64,000 nt of DNA from Flavitalea sp966112615 (lineage in GTDB: Bacteria > Bacteroidota > Bacteroidia > Chitinophagales > Chitinophagaceae), in the NCBI GenBank assembly GCA_966112615.1, contig CBHWDO010000003.1:1-64000 (forward strand), given 5' to 3'. Positions 54,849-63,801 of this stretch are shown in pieces. Position numbers and translations under genes: made by a program. The stretch's first letter is position 1, and each line of letters starts with the position of its first letter. The notes beneath the pieces are model-generated. The model saw only the letters and a program-made list of their open reading frames with translations. It did not search any database and was not told the origin of the DNA.

Positions 54849-54890
54849 TAGTAAATTTTTGAGTGCTGTTTTTTCCAAGCTCAAAAAGCC

Positions 54891-54898
54891 TAATTTTG
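54891..54898 (+). promoter_or_regulatory. -7 box of efp
   Basis: TAATTTTG matches TAnnTTTG, 21 bp before the efp ATG. A convincing -33 TTG is not visible. Confidence 0.5.
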
Positions 54899-54919
54899 CC
54901 CCGCTAATCAAAAAGAACT

Positions 54920-55483
54920 ATGGCAACTACAGCAGATATCAGCAGGGGTATGATCCTGAAAATTGACGGTAGCCTTTATTCAGTAGTGGAATTCGGTCAG
55001 AACAAAACTGCCCGTGCTGCTGCAAAAGTCTGGGCAAAACTTAAGGGAGTAGACAATGGTCGCTCTATCGAACATACCTGGAACTCCGGTGAAACTATTT
55101 TCCCGGTAAGAGTGGAAAAGAAACCTTTCCAGTTCCTCTACAAGGATGAATCAGGTTATAATTTCATGGATAATGAAACTTTCGAGCAGATTGTGTTGAA
55201 TGAAGATATGATCGATGCTCCCCAGTTCCTGAAAGACGGGCAGGAAGTTTCAGTTCTGGTAAATACTGAAACCGAGCTTCCGATGAGTGTGGAACTTCCT
55301 GATAAGATCGTTCTGCTGGTTACCTATTCAGAGCCTGGATTGAAGGGGGATACAGCTACCAGGACACTAAAGCCTGCAACTGTTGAGACAGGAGCCACCG
55401 TGAACGTTCCTTTGTTTGTAAATGAAGGGGAGTTGATCCGCGTCAATACTAAAACAGGAGATTATATCGAGCGCGTTAAATAA
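54920..55483 (+). CDS. efp: Translation elongation factor P
   Basis: A 187-residue, three-domain factor that relieves ribosome stalling at polyproline. KOW-like domain I, the OB domain II (YNFMDNETFEQI) and domain III with the signature SEPGLKGDTATRTLKPATVETGATVNVPLFVNEGELIRVNT are complete. Domain I is odd: the tip loop that usually reads KPGKG is replaced by EFGQNKTARAAAKVW, so the modifiable lysine is not at its usual place. It has its own -7 box and terminator. The gene directly upstream encodes a protein rich in polyproline. Confidence 0.95.
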   Translation: MATTADISRGMILKIDGSLYSVVEFGQNKTARAAAKVWAKLKGVDNGRSIEHTWNSGETIFPVRVEKKPFQFLYKDESGYNFMDNETFEQIVLNEDMIDAPQFLKDGQEVSVLVNTETELPMSVELPDKIVLLVTYSEPGLKGDTATRTLKPATVETGATVNVPLFVNEGELIRVNTKTGDYIERVK

Positions 55484-55504
55484 GGATCTTATTTAAATTA
55501 TACT

Positions 55505-55532
55505 AAAGCACCGCTGAAAAGTGGTGCTTTTT
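55505..55532 (+). terminator. Terminator of efp
   Basis: AAGCACCGC, loop TGAAAA, GTGGTGCTTTTT; an imperfect stem with T run. Confidence 0.8.
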
Positions 55533-55642
55533 ATTTCCGGAATGGTTTTATAAGAAGGCTTTGAAATGTTTATCAAGTGAATTAATCCTTATCTTAGCCG
55601 CCTGTTTTCACCAAACTAAACATTATTAAAAATAATTTCCAG

Positions 55643-56140
55643 ATGGATTTCAAACAGATTCAGGAGTTGATCAAGATGATCAATAAGTCGAATATTGGTG
55701 AAGTAACGATTGAAGAAAAAGGCTTTCGTGTAACGATCAAGCAGAAAGAAGACCCGGTACAGCAGGTGATTGCAACAGCTCCCTCCCCGGTTTCTTACCA
55801 GCCAGCTCCACAACAACAAGCCCCATCCGCTGCACCTTCAGCAAATCCTGCAGCTCCTGCAGCAGACAAACCAAAAGCAGCAGAAACTTCAACCGAAAAT
55901 TACGTTACCATTAAAAGCCCGATGATCGGAACATTCTATAGAAGTCCGGCACCAGGTAAACCGGTATTTGTGGAAGTGGGTGATGAAGTTACCCAGGGCA
56001 AACCGGTATGTATCATCGAAGCGATGAAACTCTTCAACGAAATTGAAAGTGAGGTTAAAGGACGTATCGTTAAGATACTCGTGGAAGATGCTTCCCCTGT
56101 GGAATATGACCAGCCTTTATTCCTGGTAGAACCAGCATAA
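55643..56140 (+). CDS. accB: Biotin carboxyl carrier protein of acetyl-CoA carboxylase
   Basis: A 165-residue BCCP. An N-terminal helical domain (about 1-40; MDFKQIQELIKMINKSNIGEV) is followed by an Ala/Pro/Gln-rich linker (about 45-90) and the biotinyl domain (about 92-165). The biotinylation site is EAMKLFNEIE, with biotin on the Lys. It carries CO2 for malonyl-CoA synthesis and pairs with accC 97 bp downstream. Confidence 0.97.
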   Translation: MDFKQIQELIKMINKSNIGEVTIEEKGFRVTIKQKEDPVQQVIATAPSPVSYQPAPQQQAPSAAPSANPAAPAADKPKAAETSTENYVTIKSPMIGTFYRSPAPGKPVFVEVGDEVTQGKPVCIIEAMKLFNEIESEVKGRIVKILVEDASPVEYDQPLFLVEPA

Positions 56141-56237
56141 TCTGAAATGTATTTTATCATTACTAACGGTAATGGTTAACCGAAAAAGATGATCTCTTTT
56201 TCAGAGATACGTTTTGTGATCAACAAACTCTATACTA

Positions 56238-57575
56238 ATGTTTAAAAAAGTATTAATAGCCAACAGGGGAGAAATTGCACTCCGTGTTATCCGTACCTGC
56301 AGGGAAATGGGTATTAAAACGGTTGCTGTTTACTCTACTGCCGACAAAGACAGTCTTCACGTGAAGTTTGCTGATGAGGCTGTTTGCATAGGCCGCCCGG
56401 CAAGCGCTGATTCATACCTCAACATCCCGCATATCATGGCGGCTGCTGAGATCACTAATGCAGATTCAATTCACCCGGGTTATGGATTTCTTGCTGAAAA
56501 TGCAAGGTTTTCCGAGATCTGTGGTGAGCATAATATCAAATTTATCGGACCAACTCCTGACCAGATCAGGGCGATGGGAGACAAGATGACTGCAAAGGAA
56601 ACCATGATCAAGGCCGGAGTTCCTGTAATTCCTGGTAGTGATGGTTTGCTGCAGTCGCTCGATGAAGCGATCGGTCTTGCGAAAGGCATGGGTTATCCTG
56701 TTATCCTGAAAGCTACTGCTGGTGGTGGTGGTAAAGGTATGCGCGTTGTTTGGGAAGAGAGTGAAATGGAGCGTGCCTACAATACAGCAAAAGCAGAAGC
56801 AGGCGCAGCTTTTAAAAATGACGGGATCTACATGGAGAAATTCGTGGAAGAGCCACGTCATATTGAGATCCAGGTTGCAGGTGACCGTTACGGCACCGTA
56901 TGCCATTTGTCTGAACGTGATTGCTCGATCCAGCGTCGTCACCAGAAACTTGTGGAAGAATCACCATCTCCTTTCATGACCCCGGAACTTCGCCAGAAGA
57001 TGGGTGAAGCCGCCCGCAAAGCAGCATCAGCGATCGGTTATGAAAGTGTAGGGACGATCGAATTCCTGGTGGATAAGCATCGCAATTTCTACTTCATGGA
57101 AATGAATACTCGTATCCAGGTAGAACATTGCGTAACAGAAGAAGTAACCAACTTCGACCTGATCAAAGAACAGATCAAGATCGCAGCAGGGGAAGCGATT
57201 TCTGGTCGTGACTATGAACCAATTGGTCATGCTATTGAATGTCGTATCAATGCCGAAGATCCATATAATGATTTCCGTCCTTCACCAGGCAAGATCACTG
57301 TGATGCATACTCCGGGTGGACATGGTATCCGTATCGACAGCCATGCTTATACTGGTTATGTTATTCCTCCTTACTATGATTCAATGATCGCGAAGATCAT
57401 TGCAGTAGCAAGAACCAGGGAAGAAGCGATCAACACAATGAGTCGTGCGCTGAGTGAATATGTAATTGAAGGTGTAAAGACAACCATTCCTTTCCATCAA
57501 CAACTCATGAAGAATGAAGCGTTCAGGAGCGGGAATTTCAATACGAAGTTTTTGGAGTCGTTTAAGATGGTGTAG
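56238..57575 (+). CDS. accC: Biotin carboxylase subunit of acetyl-CoA carboxylase
   Basis: A 445-residue ATP-grasp enzyme that carboxylates the biotin of AccB. The start MFKKVLIANRGEIALRVIRTCREMG is canonical. The ATP-binding glycine loop is KATAGGGGKGMR, and the catalytic region has EMNTRIQVEHCVTEEVTNFDL and ECRINAEDPYNDFRPSPGKI. Length is normal. It is co-transcribed with accB. A purine-rich block and then a terminator follow its stop codon. Confidence 0.98.
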   Translation: MFKKVLIANRGEIALRVIRTCREMGIKTVAVYSTADKDSLHVKFADEAVCIGRPASADSYLNIPHIMAAAEITNADSIHPGYGFLAENARFSEICGEHNIKFIGPTPDQIRAMGDKMTAKETMIKAGVPVIPGSDGLLQSLDEAIGLAKGMGYPVILKATAGGGGKGMRVVWEESEMERAYNTAKAEAGAAFKNDGIYMEKFVEEPRHIEIQVAGDRYGTVCHLSERDCSIQRRHQKLVEESPSPFMTPELRQKMGEAARKAASAIGYESVGTIEFLVDKHRNFYFMEMNTRIQVEHCVTEEVTNFDLIKEQIKIAAGEAISGRDYEPIGHAIECRINAEDPYNDFRPSPGKITVMHTPGGHGIRIDSHAYTGYVIPPYYDSMIAKIIAVARTREEAINTMSRALSEYVIEGVKTTIPFHQQLMKNEAFRSGNFNTKFLESFKMV

Positions 57576-57619
57576 AGAGAAGAAGTGAAGAAGAGAAGAA
57601 GTGGAGAAGAGAAGAAGAA
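57576..57619 (+). repeat. Purine-rich 3'-UTR repeat, copy 4
   Basis: A 44-base stretch of A and G units (AGAGAAGAAGTGAAGAAGAG and similar) begins directly behind the accC stop and precedes its terminator. It is more GAA-rich than copies 1-3 but has the same placement and purine strand. Confidence 0.6.
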
Positions 57620-57627
57620 TTTAGAAG

Positions 57628-57652
57628 GGCTGTCCTGTTGGACAGCCTTTTT
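57628..57652 (+). terminator. Terminator of accC
   Basis: GGCTGTCC, loop TGTT, GGACAGCC and five T; a perfect 8-bp stem. Confidence 0.88.
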
Positions 57653-57679
57653 CTATGCAACAAGAAAACACACACTAAA

Positions 57680-58318
57680 CTAAAACCGGTATCCTGCATA
57701 AACCTGCAGTAGATTCGTTTTAAGTTGTTCGTTATTTCTTGGAAGATAATTTGGAATGAAGCTTTGATCATCTTTGTTGAGAGAGGCAAGAAAGAAATTG
57801 AATCTTCCACCTACTATCAAACCCGCTACAGGATTAAGTTCCAGGCCCGCAGCAAATCCATAATTGATTCTTTTGAATACATCATTTGCTTTGGGTGTCA
57901 TCAATGGAGTTGATGATAGTACTGATACACTATCAGCTTTGGCATTCAATAAAAATGCAACCTGTCCTCCAACCTGGATCTTCAGTAATTTTCCAAGGTT
58001 GATATTCATCATCTGCGGAAGTATCAGGTAATCCATCTTCACTTCACCGGTTGCGCTGGTAGTTTGAAAATCATACCCCTGCCTTGAAAAGATCAACTCA
58101 GATTGATAACCGATCAAACCCTTGCGGGGCGTGGCATAGAAGCCGCCGATCATAAAACCTGAGTTGTCTTTTGTATCAAGGCTTGAGGCGTTTGTAATGT
58201 TGGTGAAATTATATCCACCCTTGATGCCATAGTGCACACCAAGATCATTTTTCTTCTGCGCATTAGCCGCAAAAGAAAAGATGAGTAGTATCAGAAGTAA
58301 GCGTAAGGATAAGGTCAT
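57680..58318 (-). CDS. PorT-like outer-membrane beta-barrel protein
   Basis: A 212-residue protein. ATG at 58318 gives a clear signal peptide (MTLSLRLLLILLIFSFAANAQ); the open frame runs 9 codons further. Alternating hydrophobic strands follow (GVHYGIKGGYNFTNIT, GFMIGGFYATPRKGLIGYQSELIFSRQGYDF) and it ends in an aromatic residue (VYAGYRF), the usual sign of a barrel. It belongs to the outer-membrane beta-barrel family common in Bacteroidota. Role unknown. Confidence 0.83.
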   Translation of the reverse strand: MTLSLRLLLILLIFSFAANAQKKNDLGVHYGIKGGYNFTNITNASSLDTKDNSGFMIGGFYATPRKGLIGYQSELIFSRQGYDFQTTSATGEVKMDYLILPQMMNINLGKLLKIQVGGQVAFLLNAKADSVSVLSSTPLMTPKANDVFKRINYGFAAGLELNPVAGLIVGGRFNFFLASLNKDDQSFIPNYLPRNNEQLKTNLLQVYAGYRF

Positions 58319-58395
58319 GGTTAATGGTTTACCATGTGACAGCACTTTATCCTTTAGCGTGGCATTACTTCAAAATTTTTTTGAATCTGCAAGAA

Positions 58396-59628
58396 TTATT
58401 GTTGAAGAAATGAACTGATCACGTCTTCTACTTTATCTTCAACATGATAAAATGAAGCGATCTTCCTGATCACATTTTCAACGATTGCATCAGGACATGA
58501 TGCACCGCTTGTAACAAGTATCCTTGCGGGATTGCCCACTGGCAGCCAGTTTGAGCTGAGTAGCTCTTCTTTTGTATGATAATTGAAATGCAGAACGGAA
58601 TCTTTACTGATCAGTTTATCTTCATTCTCAATAAAGAATGTTGGCAACCTGTCTTCACATAGTTCAACAAGGTGAGTTGTATTCGATGAGTTATATCCAC
58701 CAACTACAATGGCAATGTCAGCATCTGCTTCCAGCATTCCTCTTACTGCACTCTGGTTATCATTGGTTGCATAACAAAGTGTGTCTCTTGTATCAGCAAA
58801 CCTGTCTCCGATATTTTCATCCGACAATGCATAATGTTCGATCATTACCTGCTTAAGATAATCTGCAATAGCCTGCGTATCTGTTGCCAGTTGTGTTGTC
58901 TGGTTTACAACGCCGATCCGTTGAAGATCTTTTACCGGATCAAATCCGGGAGAAGCTTTTGCACCGAATGTTGAATGAAATTCTTCAGCCGGAGATTTCC
59001 CGGTGATGAAATTAGCCAGCAGGATGGCATCGTTCATATCATTTACAATCACTGATGGAGCATTGCTGGATGCATGTGAAAATGTAGCCCTTGTTTCTTC
59101 ATGCTTTGGTTTACCATGGATCACAATGGTATATCCTTTACGTGCGATCTGTTCGCTTCTGTTCCATACCTTCTCCACAAACGGGCAGGTAGTATTATAC
59201 TGCTCCGTTTTTATACCAATTGACCTGAGTTTGTTTTCAATATCAAGTGTAGTTCCAAATGCCGGAATGATCACCACATCTTCACTTGTCAGGGTTTCAA
59301 AAGGAACCAGCTGCTTTCCGTAGGTATCCTGTAGAAACCGTACACCTCTTTCCTGCAGATCTGAATTTACCTGTGGATTATGGATCATTTCACTCAACAA
59401 AAAGATCCTTTTGCCTGGGTTCTCTTCAATTGTTCTGAATGATATTTCAATGGCATTTTCCACTCCATAACAGAAACCAAAATGCCTCGCAAGTTTTACC
59501 TGGACAGGCCCCAGATCTACCACCGTAGGGGTGAGGTCCTTTTTGAGCTTATCCTGCTGTTTCCGGTAGGATTTTATAGCAGAGATTAGAGGACTTCTGT
59601 ATATAATTGGAACATTGAATGTTTTCAT
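58396..59628 (-). CDS. ispH: 4-Hydroxy-3-methylbut-2-enyl diphosphate reductase
   Basis: The last enzyme of the MEP isoprenoid pathway, making IPP and DMAPP. With ATG 59628 (MKTFNVPIIYRSPLISA) it has 410 residues, longer than the 310-residue E. coli enzyme because of an N-terminal extension of about 45 residues and internal insertions. The three iron-sulfur cysteines are in GFCYGVENAI, TTCPFVEKVW and TSGASCPDAIVENV. The conserved His in HGKPKHEETRAT also fits. The open frame extends upstream over the divergent GH13 gene, but those residues are not IspH-like. Confidence 0.95.
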   Translation of the reverse strand: MKTFNVPIIYRSPLISAIKSYRKQQDKLKKDLTPTVVDLGPVQVKLARHFGFCYGVENAIEISFRTIEENPGKRIFLLSEMIHNPQVNSDLQERGVRFLQDTYGKQLVPFETLTSEDVVIIPAFGTTLDIENKLRSIGIKTEQYNTTCPFVEKVWNRSEQIARKGYTIVIHGKPKHEETRATFSHASSNAPSVIVNDMNDAILLANFITGKSPAEEFHSTFGAKASPGFDPVKDLQRIGVVNQTTQLATDTQAIADYLKQVMIEHYALSDENIGDRFADTRDTLCYATNDNQSAVRGMLEADADIAIVVGGYNSSNTTHLVELCEDRLPTFFIENEDKLISKDSVLHFNYHTKEELLSSNWLPVGNPARILVTSGASCPDAIVENVIRKIASFYHVEDKVEDVISSFLQQ

Positions 59629-59657
59629 GTCAAGTAGTTTGGAGGAGCCCGGCGAAG

Positions 59658-59672
59658 GTACAAAGATTGTAC
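59658..59672. promoter_or_regulatory. Palindrome between ispH and the GH13 gene
   Basis: GTACAA-AGA-TTGTAC is a perfect 6-bp inverted repeat in the 75-bp divergent intergenic region. It may be an operator for one or both genes. Confidence 0.4.
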
Positions 59673-59703
59673 TACCTTTAGTTATAACGAAAACAAAACT
59701 AAG

Positions 59704-60957
59704 ATGTTCAAACCCGTGGAGTGGAGTTTCAGGGCAAATATGTACGAAGTGAATGTGCGGCAGTATACAAATGAAGGGACTTTTAAGGCGTTTGGTCAGC
59801 ATATCCCAAGGCTGAAAGATATGGGCATCAATGTGCTGTGGTTCATGCCAATTACGCCCATCAGTGAAGCAAAACGACAGGGTACTTTAGGAAGTTATTA
59901 TGCCTGCTCTGATTACCGTTCCATCAACCCGGAATTCGGTTCAATACAGGATTTTAAAGATATCGTAGCGCTTGCGCATAGTCATGATATGAAAGTGATC
60001 ATCGACTGGGTAGCGAATCATACCGGGCATGATCATGTGTGGACTAAATCTCATCCAGGATACTACAAGAAAAATGAGAAGGGTGAATTTTATGATACCA
60101 ATGGTTGGGAGGATGTGATAGATCTGAATTACTATGATCAGGCGATGCGTCGCGACCTGATCGATGCCATGGAATTTTGGGTGAGAGAATGTGATATTGA
60201 CGGATTCAGGTGTGATATGGCGCATTTGATTCCTTTGGATTTCTGGACCCAGGCCCGTCGTCATCTGGATGCTATCAAACCTTTATTCTGGCTCGCTGAA
60301 AGTGAGACGGTGAATTATGATATGGCATTCGATTGCCTGTATGCATGGAACTGGATGCACAGAACTGAAGCATATGTACAAAAGAAAGAATCAATCTCTT
60401 CGCTGATCCAGTGCCTGGAAGGAATGCAAAGAAATTTTTCATCCCGGCATTTGTTCTTTACCACTAATCATGATGAGAATAGCTGGAATGGAACTGAATA
60501 TGAAAAGTATGGTAAGCTGGCGTTGCCCCTGGCTGTATTTTGCTGTACATGGACAGGTATTCCATTAGTGTATAGCGGCCAGGAGTTACCGAATAACAAA
60601 CGGTTGAAATTTTTTGATAAGGACCATATAGAATGGAAGGAGAAATGTGCATTACACGAATTCTATAAAACCCTGCTGCATTTAAATGCCACACATCCTG
60701 CATTATATGATCATGAGGCATCATCCTGTATCATACTGCCTGGATCATTCAATGGAGTGCTATCTTATATCAGAATACATGGTGATCACAAAGCATTGAT
60801 CCTGCTGAATCTTACAGAGCAGCCCCAGGATATTTCTATTCAACATGAATTGATCCATGGAAAATTCAACAATGTATTTACATCCGAATCATTTGAACTG
60901 AAAGGAGAATATCAAATAAAATTGGAAACTGGTCAGTACAATGTGTTGGTCAACTAA
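59704..60957 (+). CDS. Alpha-amylase-family (GH13) glycoside hydrolase, cytoplasmic
   Basis: A 417-residue GH13 enzyme without signal peptide. The four conserved regions are visible: VIIDWVANHTGHDH, then DGFRCDMAHL with the nucleophile Asp, WLAESE with the acid/base Glu, and TTNHDENSW with the transition-state Asp. The C-terminal beta domain is short (about 350-417). It probably acts on alpha-1,4-glucans or maltooligosaccharides in the cytoplasm. The gene stands alone between divergent ispH and convergent degP. Confidence 0.92.
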   Translation: MFKPVEWSFRANMYEVNVRQYTNEGTFKAFGQHIPRLKDMGINVLWFMPITPISEAKRQGTLGSYYACSDYRSINPEFGSIQDFKDIVALAHSHDMKVIIDWVANHTGHDHVWTKSHPGYYKKNEKGEFYDTNGWEDVIDLNYYDQAMRRDLIDAMEFWVRECDIDGFRCDMAHLIPLDFWTQARRHLDAIKPLFWLAESETVNYDMAFDCLYAWNWMHRTEAYVQKKESISSLIQCLEGMQRNFSSRHLFFTTNHDENSWNGTEYEKYGKLALPLAVFCCTWTGIPLVYSGQELPNNKRLKFFDKDHIEWKEKCALHEFYKTLLHLNATHPALYDHEASSCIILPGSFNGVLSYIRIHGDHKALILLNLTEQPQDISIQHELIHGKFNNVFTSESFELKGEYQIKLETGQYNVLVN

Positions 60958-60961
60958 ATAA

Positions 60962-60987
60962 AAAAGCCCCACTTAAAATGGGGCTTT
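60962..60987. terminator. Bidirectional terminator between the GH13 gene and degP
   Basis: AAAGCCCCA, loop CTTAAAA, TGGGGCTTT, with T-rich tails on both strands. Confidence 0.82.
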
Positions 60988-61005
60988 GATTTTTTATTGA
61001 CCAGG

Positions 61006-62517
61006 CTATTTGCCTGTTACATTCAACATGAAGTTATATACGCCTTCATATCCAGGATAGATACCTTCAATCTTCACAGGAGCAGTAGCTGCATCCAGGA
61101 CTTTTCTAAGATCATCTACCGATGCGATAGTTTTATTATCAGCTTTCAGGATCACAAACCCTTCCTGTACACGAACCTTGCTCAACAATCCGGAGCTACC
61201 GATAGAACGGATCACTACACCACCATTGATGCCAAGTTCTTTTGCCATGTCCTTATTAATGGTTTGAAGTTCAGCACCAAGTTTATCGATGACTGAAGTT
61301 CTTACAACATCCATGGTGCCTGTACTGTTTCTCAAAGTAACGCTGGCTGTCTGTTCTTTACCATCACGAACATACGAGATAGAAACTTTATCACCAGGAC
61401 GGTAAGTAGCAATTTGCCCTACCATATCAGGTCCGCTGTATACAGAAACACCATTGATCTTGGTGATGATATCACCTTTTTTAATTCCGGCAGCGTATGC
61501 AGCTCCATCTTTTGGAACATCCAGCACATAAACACCTTCACCTTCCTTTATACCATTTTGTTCCTTAATTTCCTCAGACAAATTTTCTCTTGGGTATTGA
61601 ATTCCAAGATATGCTCTTTGTACAGTTCCGTATTTAACGATATCAGCAATGATCTTTTTTACTATGTTAACAGGAATTGTAAATGAATAACCTGCATAAG
61701 CACCGGTTGGAGAAGCGATCGCTGAATTAATACCGATCAGTTTTCCATCAGTTGAGATCAACGGACCACCGCTGTTACCAGGGTTTACAGCCGCATCTGT
61801 CTGAAGGAAACTTTCCACCGGCGTTGCACTCTGGCGCCTGTTGATATCCAGTGTTCTTCCTTTCGCACTGATAATACCTGCTGTTACAGTTGCTTCAAGC
61901 ATTAAAGGATAACCTACTGCAAGCACCCACTGTCCAACTTTCACCTCATCAGAGTTTCCGTAAATGAGGAAAGGAAGACCCTTCGCATCTACTTTGATTA
62001 CTGCAAGGTCACTGCTTGGATCAGCACCGATAAGTTTTGCTTTAAAAGATCTTTTATTAGAAAGCGTTACAGTGATCTCATCTGCACCACTAACCACGTG
62101 GTTATTTGTTACAATATATCCATCTTCACTAATGATCGCTCCTGATCCGGAAGCCATTTGCGGAAGTGATCGCTGTCCGCCTCCACCACCAAAGAAATCA
62201 TCCAGGTCGAGATCGAAAAGATCTCCAAAAGGACTTCTCCTTGGAAGATTATTACTTACAGTTGCTGTTGCTTTTGTTTTAATATGCACAGTTGCCGGGA
62301 TCGCAGCAGCTGCAGCAGGAGTAAAATCCAGGTTGGCCGCATTGGCACCTGTCAATCCTTCAAAACCAGCATAGTTGATAGGAACTTTTCCTGAATCATT
62401 ATTGGATCCGGAATAGAGATACGTTTCACTACTATTAGCCTTATTATAACCCCAAACTGTCAACAGGGAACTGGCTGCACTTAACAAGACCAAGCCTAAA
62501 ATCTGTTTGAGTTTCAT
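61006..62517 (-). CDS. degP: Do/DegP-family periplasmic serine protease
   Basis: A 503-residue HtrA-type protease for envelope protein quality control. A signal peptide or anchor covers residues 1-25. The trypsin-like triad is His in TNNHVVSGADE, Asp in PSSDLAVIKV and Ser in NPGNSGGPL. Two PDZ domains follow (about 300-400 and 405-500), the first with PKDGAAYAAGIKKGDIITKINGVSV. A Gly-rich loop (FFGGGGGQRSLPQ) precedes the protease core. A -7-like TAATTTTG lies at 62545-62552 on the - strand. Confidence 0.95.
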   Translation of the reverse strand: MKLKQILGLVLLSAASSLLTVWGYNKANSSETYLYSGSNNDSGKVPINYAGFEGLTGANAANLDFTPAAAAAIPATVHIKTKATATVSNNLPRRSPFGDLFDLDLDDFFGGGGGQRSLPQMASGSGAIISEDGYIVTNNHVVSGADEITVTLSNKRSFKAKLIGADPSSDLAVIKVDAKGLPFLIYGNSDEVKVGQWVLAVGYPLMLEATVTAGIISAKGRTLDINRRQSATPVESFLQTDAAVNPGNSGGPLISTDGKLIGINSAIASPTGAYAGYSFTIPVNIVKKIIADIVKYGTVQRAYLGIQYPRENLSEEIKEQNGIKEGEGVYVLDVPKDGAAYAAGIKKGDIITKINGVSVYSGPDMVGQIATYRPGDKVSISYVRDGKEQTASVTLRNSTGTMDVVRTSVIDKLGAELQTINKDMAKELGINGGVVIRSIGSSGLLSKVRVQEGFVILKADNKTIASVDDLRKVLDAATAPVKIEGIYPGYEGVYNFMLNVTGK

Positions 62518-62544
62518 CTTTTCTGAAATTTATTATTTGGTTTT

Positions 62545-62552
62545 CAAAATTA
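62545..62552 (-). promoter_or_regulatory. Candidate -7 box of degP
   Basis: TAATTTTG on the - strand fits TAnnTTTG, 27 bp upstream of the degP start. No matching -33 TTG at the standard spacing. Confidence 0.35.
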
Positions 62553-62645
62553 ATGCCTGACAAACAAAATAACGTGATTCGTCTTGTTAAGGAAGTTTCG
62601 ACATGTCAGTTTAACATAAATTTACTAAGACTTTCGTAGATCATT

Positions 62646-63716
62646 TTAAGGTTTTGCAGGCTGCTGAAATTGCTTGATCAGGCTGCGCAAAATGGCCATA
62701 AAAACGCCTTCTGCTGACCCATCCCTATTGCTGAAAACATAGATATACATATCCTGGCCTGGAACATACCTGTAAGCACTCTGAAATCCTTTGATACCGC
62801 CATTGTGCCCGATAAAAGTAAGTCCTGCCGGAGATTCAATCATGAATCCGCGTCCATATCCTACAAAATCAGGATTTCCTTCCGGCCTTGAAAATTTTGT
62901 CCATGTTTCATCCAGGCTGCTTTTAGAAATTAATTGTCCTTCTACCAGTGCTTTGGTGAATTTGTGCCATTCATTGACTGAAAGAAAAATTCCACCGGCA
63001 GAGCTCCATTTTTCCGGATCATTGCCTTCCCCGATAATCCACTGGTTATTGTCTTTGGTAAAACCGGTTGCGAAACGATGATTTCTCAGGGAAGTATCAA
63101 TCCCCAAAGGAGCAAGGATCCTTTTCTTTACGATCTGCTGGTAAGGTTCTTTGTAAATGGTTTCCAGTACCTTGCCCAGCACTATATAGCCACCGTTAGA
63201 ATAATTGAAAGCCTTGCCAGGTGTGTCATTTACAGGTTTCTGATCCTTAATGAGTTTAAGGAAATCATCTGTTGTAATAGGATTTGCTTTATTGAAATCA
63301 GGGTGTTCAAAAAAATCTCCCAGTCCGCTTGTATGGGTTAACAGATGCTGAATAGTGATCCTGTCTGCATTAGTTATTTTTTCTCCCGGTAAAAGTTGTG
63401 CAATAGTTTGATCAGGTTTTAGGCTGCCTTTTTCAAAGAGTTGCTGGATCAAAACTGCAGTCATGCTTTTCCCGTTCGAGCATACATTCATGCGCACATC
63501 TTCTGTGAAAGCCGCATTGTCTTTTTCTCCCACTTTGCCGGTATTGATATCCATGACAATTTTATTGTCCTGGTATACCAGCACATTCCCTGAAAAATCT
63601 GCTTCTTTAATAAATCTTCTTACCAGTGAATCTTCTGATGCAGTGATCTTTACTTTCTGCTGCGCAACAGAATAATTAGCAGTGAACAGCACTGCGGCAA
63701 GGATCCATATTTTCAT
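62646..63716 (-). CDS. Serine hydrolase of the beta-lactamase class C / PBP-like family
   Basis: A 356-residue secreted protein with signal peptide (MKIWILAAVLFTANYSVAQQ). The active-site motif SxxK is the Ser-Asn-Gly-Lys in VCSNGKSMTAV, the YxN motif is in FNYSNGGYIVLG and the third motif is HNG in FIGHNGGIKGF. Such enzymes include esterases, D-aminopeptidases and rarely lactamases; a drug-resistance role should not be assumed. It is 128 bp upstream of degP on the same strand and may share its regulation. Confidence 0.88.
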   Translation of the reverse strand: MKIWILAAVLFTANYSVAQQKVKITASEDSLVRRFIKEADFSGNVLVYQDNKIVMDINTGKVGEKDNAAFTEDVRMNVCSNGKSMTAVLIQQLFEKGSLKPDQTIAQLLPGEKITNADRITIQHLLTHTSGLGDFFEHPDFNKANPITTDDFLKLIKDQKPVNDTPGKAFNYSNGGYIVLGKVLETIYKEPYQQIVKKRILAPLGIDTSLRNHRFATGFTKDNNQWIIGEGNDPEKWSSAGGIFLSVNEWHKFTKALVEGQLISKSSLDETWTKFSRPEGNPDFVGYGRGFMIESPAGLTFIGHNGGIKGFQSAYRYVPGQDMYIYVFSNRDGSAEGVFMAILRSLIKQFQQPAKP

Positions 63717-63801
63717 AATTAATAGTTTGGAGTCCTCTGACTACCATGGATCCTTGCCGGTTACTGCTGAAGTATGAAAGGAAATATCCTGATATGTGTG
63801 G

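Noticed and set aside
62646..63716. Beta-lactamase resistance gene
   Set aside because: Class C-like motifs also occur in esterases and peptidases; the gene is chromosomal and of housekeeping appearance. The SxxK, YxN and HNG motifs alone do not show lactamase activity.
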